Origin: JAICXG01 sp036494545
Lineage (GTDB): Bacteria > Verrucomicrobiota > Verrucomicrobiia > Chthoniobacterales > UBA10450
Length of the DNA: 64,000 bases
NCBI GenBank assembly: GCA_036494545.1
Contig: DASXOB010000003.1
Coordinates: forward strand, 1-64,000
Direction of reading: 5' to 3'
Positions 26,766 to 32,593 of the stretch are shown here, piece by piece. The stretch's first letter is position 1, and each line of letters begins with the position of its first letter. Below the pieces are notes generated by a model that was not told where the DNA came from, did no database searches, and saw only the letters and a program-made list of their open reading frames with translations. The position numbers and the translations under genes are program-made.

Positions 26766-27092
26766 GTGATCGATACGCTTTCAACCATACTACCTACCAC
26801 GCTTTGGGTCTCTATTGCTCTTACCGTGGTACTTGCCCTATTCACGAAAGACGAAAAGGGGAGTGGTTTTTTCATGGCGATCTTCTACTTGGTCGTTTGG
26901 GGTGTATTGAGGATCGTTTATTCCCTTCTCAAAGAGCTTAACGTAAGCATGCCTCTTCCTTTCCCACCAAAGACGTTTTACGTTTGCGGCATGACCGCAG
27001 GTCAATTTCTCTTAGTATTCGTCTTCATCGTTCTGATCGATGTGATTTGGAATCCATCAAACCGGCGGACATTCTTCAAACAGCATGGATGA
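26766..27092 (+). CDS. Small three-pass membrane protein (possible gene-cassette product)
   Basis: A 108-aa protein starting at GTG 26766 with three hydrophobic segments (TTLWVSIALTVVLALF, FFMAIFYLVVWGVLRIVYSL, GQFLLVFVFIVLIDVIW). No family recognised. A 21-codon frame overlaps its stop (27085-27150, MDDKARIYDSDGKVIGY) and may or may not be translated. It lies between two attC-like sites. Confidence 0.5.
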   Translation: MIDTLSTILPTTLWVSIALTVVLALFTKDEKGSGFFMAIFYLVVWGVLRIVYSLLKELNVSMPLPFPPKTFYVCGMTAGQFLLVFVFIVLIDVIWNPSNRRTFFKQHG

Positions 27093-27171
27093 CAAGGCCA
27101 GAATTTATGATTCTGATGGAAAGGTTATAGGATATGTGGACAAAGACTAGTCGCTAGCGTCGTTTGCAAAA

Positions 27172-27327
27172 GCCTGACCATGCGATGGAGCTGACAGTGA
27201 GCCGGGCCTGTCCGGCTAATCGGTGATACGATTGAAATGCTACCCGCCAGCCCTTTGACTGGACGCTCCCGGCGGATTGTCTAGGGCGTCCAGTCAAGGC
27301 TATATCGAATTGCCCGACTCGTTAGGC
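27172..27327 (+). other. attC-like recombination site with long internal hairpin (putative)
   Basis: Begins GCCTGAC (one mismatch to RYYYAAC), shares CATGCGATGGAGCTGAC with the site at 26656, and ends GTTAGGC (perfect GTTRRRY). A 12-bp hairpin, TTGACTGGACGC/GCGTCCAGTCAA, lies at 27255-27297. Length 156 bp, at the long end for attC. L-box complementarity is weak. The right end overlaps the stop codon of the gene at 27322. Confidence 0.35.
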
Positions 27328-27582
27328 AGGCTGTCGTTCCACTTCGGCTTCTCTGCGCCGCTTGATTGCGTCGATGATGTTCTCCTCGGCGATGCTGGCT
27401 ATGTCATCGTTACAGGTCCAAGTTTTCACGTCGAAGTTTTCTCGTATCGCTTCGAGTTCTCCGGCAACAATGCCATTGACTATGTCGTTGAAATCGCGCT
27501 GAAAAACCGACGCATACCATTCGACATGCTCTCTTGCATGAGCATCGAGTGCTACACTGGCGGTTGTAGTGTTGGCACCCAT
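27322..27582 (-). CDS. Small hypothetical protein, second gene of a two-gene unit
   Basis: An 86-aa protein starting MGANTTTASVALDAHAR, mostly helical, acidic in the middle and basic at the end (AIKRRREAEVERQPA). The start is one base after the stop of the upstream gene, indicating coupling. The pair could be a toxin-antitoxin-like module, but no known toxin motif is visible. Confidence 0.5.
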   Translation of the reverse strand: MGANTTTASVALDAHAREHVEWYASVFQRDFNDIVNGIVAGELEAIRENFDVKTWTCNDDIASIAEENIIDAIKRRREAEVERQPA

Positions 27583-27583
27583 C

Positions 27584-27883
27584 TTAGACTTCCCCTTTCT
27601 TAAACGCCGCCATGAAGCGTTCGAAGTCTTCTTGCGATCGCATCGCGTGCCACGTCTCATACCAATCGCTCGGGACACTTAGGCGAATATCACGTTCGGC
27701 GATCACAGCCAATGGTGGAACCACGCTCTCGTTATTGGCATAGTTAACACAGCGCTGAATATACTTTGGCACCGTGAGTCTGTTATACGGGGCCAGTGCT
27801 AGGAGTTGGCGCTGAACCACCGGGTTTAGTGTTATGGCGCGAGTACAGCTGGCCTCATCCGCACGCTGTACCGTGACTGACAT
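27584..27883 (-). CDS. Small protein with possible ribbon-helix-helix region
   Basis: A 99-aa protein. Residues about 15-48 (AITLNPVVQRQLLALAPYN...VPKYIQRCVNYA) have the strand-helix-helix spacing of an RHH DNA-binding domain. The rest (SDWYETWHAMRSQEDFERFM) is unrecognised. It is the first gene of a tightly spaced pair. Confidence 0.45.
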   Translation of the reverse strand: MSVTVQRADEASCTRAITLNPVVQRQLLALAPYNRLTVPKYIQRCVNYANNESVVPPLAVIAERDIRLSVPSDWYETWHAMRSQEDFERFMAAFKKGEV

Positions 27884-27953
27884 CTTACCTCGCGCACTTC
27901 GCTTCCGAGACTATCGACTGTTTTTTTCATCTTGATTTTCACTGCACAAAAAA

Positions 27954-28027
27954 AGCCTGAGTGCAGGAAGGCTTGAACCTTATCGCCGCACGCCACTACA
28001 CGTTACGGCTAATCCCACACCCAGGCT
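27954..28027 (-). ncRNA. Structured element ahead of the 27883 gene (attenuator or small RNA candidate)
   Basis: On the minus strand a 10-bp closing stem pairs AGCCTGGGTG with CACTCAGGCT across 74 nt. An inner AAGG...CCTT hairpin is present, and a run of seven T follows. The shape resembles an intrinsic terminator with a large loop or a small structured RNA. It lies in the leader of the two-gene unit starting at 27883. Confidence 0.4.
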
Positions 28028-28184
28028 TATTCTCTTGTGTGTTACGCCACCGGTTAGTAGCCGGCCTCAAGTTGGCGGTCGCTGTTCAAGCAACGACGAA
28101 GCCAGAGTAGTCGCTCGCGCGTAAAGCTGCAAGGGATTTTTTTCTCTACCGGCTGGTGAAAAAAGCTCGGAACTCGAGCGTGGC

Positions 28185-28586
28185 CTAGTAATAACGACCG
28201 GTTACTAGATTGATCTTATGCCCGACTTCCATCTGTGCCAGGTGCTGATCGATTGCGCGTTTACTGAATCGCTTGCTTGCTCCGATCCTGATTACGGGAA
28301 CGATTGGCGTCTTACGCTTTGCGCCTGTGCCTTCGTCCAGCCAGCGCGTACTAAAGTTTAGGTAGGCAGCGGCTTCTTTTAGGGTCATGAGCCGTTCGGT
28401 CGGGACGTAATCTCTGAGCCGTTCCAGCGCCTCATCTTCAGCCTTATTTAGGCGCCTGAGAGCTTCCTTAGTAAATTCTTCGAAGAGCTTGCCCACGAGG
28501 TTTGCTGCTCTGAGGATCCGTTTCTCGGTGGTATTGACTGTCTGCTCGTCGTTAGATGAGCTCGATGATTTAGTGTCATAGTTCAT
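28185..28586 (-). CDS. HTH_17/excisionase-like DNA-binding protein
   Basis: A 133-aa protein. Residues about 66-118 (LMTLKEAAAYLNFSTRWLDE...IRIGASKRFSKRAIDQHL) match the MerR-like HTH_17 pattern of excisionases and small regulators. An N-terminal charged helical region precedes it. It may be a directionality factor or a regulator of the element; the gene at 35139 is a second candidate. Confidence 0.65.
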   Translation of the reverse strand: MNYDTKSSSSSNDEQTVNTTEKRILRAANLVGKLFEEFTKEALRRLNKAEDEALERLRDYVPTERLMTLKEAAAYLNFSTRWLDEGTGAKRKTPIVPVIRIGASKRFSKRAIDQHLAQMEVGHKINLVTGRYY

Positions 28587-28914
28587 GGAAGAAAAACTAA
28601 GCGGGTTTGGAAGTCCCCGATAGCTGTGCGCGCCGTAATATGCGAAGGCTCATCGAACGCCTTTTGCCTCTGGCTACGCTACCGCCGGTGGAAGCAAAAC
28701 ACCAAGTCGCCCAAACCACAACGCTGTCGAAGTTTCCGAATTTTCGAGTTGCCACTTAGCGGCGCAACCAATTACGATCAATTCTCCGTGAGAGAACCCC
28801 AGCACCCCACACTTTCGGCGAAAGAGATTCTCTGGGTGCCATACCGAATGCTTGAGGCCGGCGGAAAGACAGCACAAGAAGTGTTCACTTCTCACGAATA
28901 GAATCCTAACGAAA
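28587..28914. other. Divergent intergenic region
   Basis: No supportable gene. It separates the HTH gene (minus) from the TPR gene (plus) and should hold both promoters. A CCTAACGA octamer copy sits at 28905-28912, immediately upstream of the ATG at 28915. Confidence 0.4.
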
Positions 28915-29409
28915 ATGAAAACACCCCTCGAACCTCCAGAGAGACGTCATCTGCAAGCTGCGATCGGTTATCTGGAACTGGGAATGGCGGCGGAGGCGAA
29001 TGCTGAACTCGAAGAAATCAACTCATCCCGCCGACAGCATCCCGATATCCTCGCGGCTCGGGTCGGGATTTACCGAGTGCTCCGCAAATGGGAATTGATG
29101 CGAACAACCGCAGAAAAGCTCGTTGTATGGAATCCACGCGAACCATCGCACTTCGTGGATTTGGCCTATGCCACAAGGCGTGCACGCTCTTTATTGGAAG
29201 CACACGCTGTCCTTACCTATGCGGCTGAGCTGCATCCAAAAGATCCCGTTATCCAGTTCAATCTCGCCTGCTACGAGTCGCAGTTAGGAAGCATGAGTGA
29301 CGCCAAAAAGCACCTGGCACACGCGACTAAACTGGACAAGCGCTTCGGTTTGATCGCGCTAGAGGATCCGGACCTGCGGCCGCTTTGGGCTTCGCTGACG
29401 CATGACTAA
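28915..29409 (+). CDS. TPR-repeat protein
   Basis: A 164-aa protein starting MKTPLEPPERRHL. Tandem helix pairs (LQAAIGYLELGMAAEANAEL, VHWNP-type linkers at VVWNPREPSHFVDLAYATRR, and DPVIQFNLACYESQLG) match tetratricopeptide repeats, about four units. It is cytoplasmic with no signal peptide. Partner unknown. The closest annotated type is a small TPR protein common in Verrucomicrobia. Confidence 0.75.
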   Translation: MKTPLEPPERRHLQAAIGYLELGMAAEANAELEEINSSRRQHPDILAARVGIYRVLRKWELMRTTAEKLVVWNPREPSHFVDLAYATRRARSLLEAHAVLTYAAELHPKDPVIQFNLACYESQLGSMSDAKKHLAHATKLDKRFGLIALEDPDLRPLWASLTHD

Positions 29410-29515
29410 TTGGCATGCATATCAAACCCACCAGCTGTAATTCCCAATGCTCATAAAAGGGCCGGCGACCGCTTTCTTCTAGACACAGTGCCCCGTTTCT
29501 GCTGAACCTAGGGCA

Positions 29516-29785
29516 ATGAACAAATTCCTCCTTGGTGTAATCCTGTTGGCAGCCTTCACGGCACCCGCCTTATCGCAGGGTTCGCATTGGGTTGGCGGAT
29601 ACTATCGGCACGACGGAACATATGTGCCGGCTCACTACGAAACCAACCCTAACGGCAACTTCTACGATAATTGGTCAACCCGCGGAAATTACAATCCGTA
29701 CACCGGCCAGCCCGGTTATCGCCTGTATCCGAGACACCATCCAGCATACTACGATCGGTTCGGCCAGTTCCATCCGGCCGAATAA
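29516..29785 (+). CDS. Small secreted Tyr/Gly/His-rich protein
   Basis: An 89-aa protein with signal peptide (FLLGVILLAAFTAPALSQG). The mature part contains VGGYYRHDGTYVPAHYETNP and NYNPYTGQPG, the pattern found at the end of many secreted proteins with YxRxDGTxVxxHxRTxPNxxxxDNxS. This is a real family motif of unknown function. Confidence 0.7.
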   Translation: MNKFLLGVILLAAFTAPALSQGSHWVGGYYRHDGTYVPAHYETNPNGNFYDNWSTRGNYNPYTGQPGYRLYPRHHPAYYDRFGQFHPAE

Positions 29786-29862
29786 GTTCTTTTCAATCTG
29801 CGGATTCGCCAAGTGGCGGATGCTTCAGTTGTGAGTGGCACTTATCGCGTACAGATCGGCCG

Positions 29863-30339
29863 CTAAGCAGTGGCCATCTGCGGCTCGGATTGAGCCGCTG
29901 TGATGGTGTATTTCGGAAGCTGCAGAAGTGGCAACATTAATGGCGGATTAACACCAATCCGAAGGGACAACGAATAGACGTGCTCGCGAAGATAGGGTAA
30001 GATTATGTACATTGCGGCTCGGTCGGCCCAATCCTCTACTAGGTTTGACGGGAAAGATTCCTCATTAATCACAAACTGTCCGACCAACTCTACGGAGAAA
30101 GTAAATTCCTTTGGATCACTTGTGGCAAATTCGACTTTACTAAAAACTTGAATGCGCTTCTGCTCTGCATCGTAGTCGGCCCTACCTAGGTTATACTGCG
30201 GCCCATTTATCGACTCACGCGGAATTGATATAGGTGGACGTGAAGCGCGAAAAATAACTTCCTTAACTCCAATAAACTCCAGCTGGATAGCGTGCTCACT
30301 CACTACGACTGCTGGACGTTGCGTCGGCGGCATTTCCAA
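29863..30339 (-). CDS. SecB-like chaperone of a toxin-antitoxin-chaperone operon (CmdC-like)
   Basis: A 158-aa protein, the length of SecB. The C-terminal block LPYLREHVYSLSLRIGVNPP followed by LMLPLLQL corresponds to the SecB signature (P-Y-A-R-E...GGFPPLLLPP). The N-terminal half has the expected alternating beta strands (QLEFIGVKEVIFRA, FTFSVELVGQFVI). In TAC systems a SecB-like protein protects a C-terminal region of the antitoxin. It lies 5 bp downstream of the small gene 30345-30629, third after an ADP-ribosyltransferase-like gene, matching the CmdT-CmdA-CmdC order. Similarity is judged by motif only. Confidence 0.75.
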   Translation of the reverse strand: MEMPPTQRPAVVVSEHAIQLEFIGVKEVIFRASRPPISIPRESINGPQYNLGRADYDAEQKRIQVFSKVEFATSDPKEFTFSVELVGQFVINEESFPSNLVEDWADRAAMYIILPYLREHVYSLSLRIGVNPPLMLPLLQLPKYTITAAQSEPQMATA

Positions 30340-30344
30340 TACCT

Positions 30345-30629
30345 TTAGGCGGCTAGAGCCAGATCTTGGTGGTCGATGCCTTTAAGTTCCGGTTCCATCG
30401 TTATTGCGCGAAGAGCCTTACGGAAAGTAAGACTTTTGACATCCAAGGCTTTCGCGTAAGTGACAGTCGAAAAAGATACGCCCCGTGTAACGGTATACTT
30501 AGGCTCTTCAACCTTGCTGAAAAACTCATAATCAGCATCCTTAAGGGCTTGATAGAACTCCGAATCAGACGTGTTCTGCACGAAATCCGAAAGCGATTTT
30601 CGCAGTTCATCTGTAAACTCTGTGCTCAT
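30345..30629 (-). CDS. Putative antitoxin (CmdA-like)
   Basis: A 94-aa acidic protein (MSTEFTDELRKSLSDFVQN...) with 5-bp gaps on both sides, between the ART-like gene and the SecB-like gene. No sequence family is recognised. Its small size, position and charge fit the antitoxin of a toxin-antitoxin-chaperone operon. The hydrophobic C-terminal part (ALRAITMEPELKGIDHQDLA) would be the candidate chaperone-dependent segment. The role is inferred from context. Confidence 0.6.
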   Translation of the reverse strand: MSTEFTDELRKSLSDFVQNTSDSEFYQALKDADYEFFSKVEEPKYTVTRGVSFSTVTYAKALDVKSLTFRKALRAITMEPELKGIDHQDLALAA

Positions 30630-30634
30630 TCTGT

Positions 30635-31171
30635 TTAGACGACCTGGATGTTTGAAATGTTCTTAGTATTACGCACGCAAATTACCAGCCGCATAGACCA
30701 TCGAATGTCGATCCATCGGTTGGTCGTGTCCTCCGCAGGTCCATATGGCTTTCTAATGCTATCCGCGTTTGATCGCTGCGCTGCTAAATTAAATATGAAG
30801 GCGGCTGTGACCTTGTCGAAATCCCCAGCCATCGTTCCGCTTTTGATTCGATTCTTTACGTCGCGCTCAAAATCGTCCAGAATTTTTTGGTTGTCTCGGT
30901 CGCATAAATCGATGCATCTACCGAGACGAACCTCCGCCATTAATACAGCAATTTCAAGGCCGCCCCCAATTTGGTTTACTTTCTGCTGCGCCCAATGTTC
31001 TGCCCACGCCCTAGACGACTCAAAGAAGTAAACTCCAGAACCAAGGTGCATCCGCGGGCCGGTCGATACAAGGAACCCATCATTTAATATTGATGGAACG
31101 TCGCGCTTTAGCGTTCCGTGGTAAGCGTCTGGAACAATCTTCTCAAGATGCCTAAATGTGAATCGGGGCAT
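30635..31171 (-). CDS. ADP-ribosyltransferase-like toxin (CmdT-like)
   Basis: A 178-aa protein. The segment AYHGTLKRDVPSILNDGF (16-33) holds the H-G-T NAD-binding motif (H18), and GSGVYFFESSRAWAEHWA (45-61) the Gly-x-Tyr motif (Y48). These are the first two elements of the PARP-like H-Y-x active site. The closing strand MRLVICVRNTKNISN is in the right place for the last element, but I cannot assign the third catalytic residue. CmdT toxins ADP-ribosylate mRNA after phage infection. The gene starts 42 bp after the stop of the protease gene and precedes the putative antitoxin. Confidence 0.72.
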   Translation of the reverse strand: MPRFTFRHLEKIVPDAYHGTLKRDVPSILNDGFLVSTGPRMHLGSGVYFFESSRAWAEHWAQQKVNQIGGGLEIAVLMAEVRLGRCIDLCDRDNQKILDDFERDVKNRIKSGTMAGDFDKVTAAFIFNLAAQRSNADSIRKPYGPAEDTTNRWIDIRWSMRLVICVRNTKNISNIQVV

Positions 31172-31213
31172 TAACGCGAAACCGGTGTTTGGGTCTGATT
31201 GGGTATGGAAATT

Positions 31214-31951
31214 TTAGCTGACTGGTTCGGAGGGCTCTGGTTTTGCCTGTGGAGATTTCGGTGCAGATTCTGCTTCCTTTTTTCTGGCTTCTTCTTCAGC
31301 CTTTTTCTGCTTTGCTTCGTCCCACGTTTTAAGCGTCGAGATAACGTTATGAAAATGAGAAACATCCTGAGCGACCAAAAGTCCCGGCAAATTCGATCCA
31401 GAGCGATAAGCCGACACGATTCCCACAAATTGGCAACCATCAGCGGCACTACTGAAAATCACGGGTCCGCCGCTAACACCGTGAATAGCGACACCATCGA
31501 TCAGATAAGCGCGCCTTTCGGCCTGTCTGGCACTGATGTTGCCGGAAAAAAAGCACAGAGTGTACGGTTCCAAGGACGGGAACCCCATCCATCCGAGTTC
31601 AACTCCAATAGCGAGATGGGAATCCACGGGACGGAGTTGGATCAAGTCACTTGGCAATTTCAAATCCTCGGCCTGAAGGAAAAGAATCACTGCCGAATCT
31701 GACGGATAGTCAGTAAAGATAATGCGTGATGCTTCGGGCAAGAAAACTGGAGGAGTTCCAAAATCGTGTCGATGAATCTTGATGGGCTTCTGCCAATCAT
31801 TTGCTTCGGACACGACATGTAATGCGGTGGCAATTCCGCACCGGCGTCGATCAGCATTGTAAGCAAACAGAAACCCGGTTCCGCTGCCGTCAGGGGTCTC
31901 GATCTTTACAACATGCGGACTGATTTTCTGAACAATGCTGTCCCAATTCAT
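31214..31951 (-). CDS. Trypsin-like serine protease heading the toxin-antitoxin-chaperone operon
   Basis: A 245-aa cytoplasmic (no signal peptide) trypsin-fold protease. The triad is visible: H45 in ATALHVVSE, D85 in YPSDSAVIL and S160 in HGVSGGPVI. GTGFLF and GIVSAY strands are typical of the Trypsin_2 group. After the domain comes a Lys/Glu/Ala helix and a Pro-rich tail (about 208-245). It is the first gene of a minus-strand operon with the ART-like toxin 42 bp downstream. Proteases of this type act as effectors or activators in several defence systems; linkage to a TAC module is unusual. Confidence 0.78.
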   Translation of the reverse strand: MNWDSIVQKISPHVVKIETPDGSGTGFLFAYNADRRRCGIATALHVVSEANDWQKPIKIHRHDFGTPPVFLPEASRIIFTDYPSDSAVILFLQAEDLKLPSDLIQLRPVDSHLAIGVELGWMGFPSLEPYTLCFFSGNISARQAERRAYLIDGVAIHGVSGGPVIFSSAADGCQFVGIVSAYRSGSNLPGLLVAQDVSHFHNVISTLKTWDEAKQKKAEEEARKKEAESAPKSPQAKPEPSEPVS

Positions 31952-32067
31952 ATAGGTAGGTCACACTAAATTGGTTTTTTAGACAAGCTCGCAAACGCAT
32001 CATAAAATTTTGCGTCCTCTTTCGCCCGCAGAAATTCGTCTGTGATCTGGACGACTCGTTCTAAGCC

Positions 32068-32330
32068 TCAAGGCTTCGCGTCGACACCAGCGGCCACTGC
32101 GGGCGTCGTGCCTAAGCTCTTGTGCACGCGGACCAAATCATAAACTCCGAATTGCAGCGCAATCGCGGCTTTGTGCGTTGCGAGGTCTTTAGAGTCGCCG
32201 AGGCCGCGACGTTGAAACCGCTTCAACTCTTGGCGAACGGTAAGGAATGCACGCCCATGTGGCTAGTGGTGAGTCTTTCCAAGGCCGGCGAGCCCATCTT
32301 GCGAACACCTTCATTGCGTCTAAGATGGGC
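32068..32330 (-). pseudogene. Fragment of an IS1-like DDE transposase
   Basis: On the minus strand, frames encode SPALERLTTSHM, then after a one-base shift (near 32258) RAFLTVRQELKRFQRRGLG, a SKDLATHKAAIALQF block and VRVHKSLGTTPAVAAGV before a stop at 32068. The last block is the characteristic end of IS1-type transposases. The N-terminal half is missing, no terminal inverted repeats are visible, and the frameshift confirms decay. Confidence 0.7.
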
Positions 32331-32346
32331 GTCGTGCCGATAGTGA

Positions 32347-32577
32347 CTAGGGAGTCGCGGAAACTCCAGCGCTTTTTTCGCGCGCCTTTCGACAGCGAGT
32401 TAGTGCGGCACGGAGAGCTTTGCGCTCTTTTGCATCAAAGAAGCCAAACGTAACTCGCGGGAAGTTTTGTGCGTCCGGCTTTTCGACTGCGATCAGGATC
32501 ACGCTCCCAGGGGTGGCTTCGAGTCTGTCCAACTGTGGCCTTAGTTCTTCGACGCTCGGCAGGACCGGTGGCATCAT
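32347..32577 (-). CDS. Small hypothetical protein downstream of the primase
   Basis: A 76-aa protein starting MMPPVLPSVEELRPQLDRLE, with a central hydrophobic strand (SVILIAVE) and a basic C-terminus (LRAALTRCRKAREK). It begins 17 bp after the primase stop in the same direction and is probably co-transcribed. A longer in-frame start at 32634 would overlap the primase end. No family recognised. Confidence 0.45.
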   Translation of the reverse strand: MMPPVLPSVEELRPQLDRLEATPGSVILIAVEKPDAQNFPRVTFGFFDAKERKALRAALTRCRKAREKSAGVSATP

Positions 32578-32593
32578 AGCTGATGCGCGCCTG

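Noticed and set aside
27954..28027. Possible tRNA on the minus strand (74 nt, paired ends)
   Set aside because: The T arm is not adjacent to the acceptor stem, there is no recognisable anticodon arm, and a T-run follows. A terminator or leader structure fits better.
32122..32343. 73-codon plus-strand frame
   Set aside because: Antisense to the transposase fragment, which shows recognisable conserved blocks on the minus strand.
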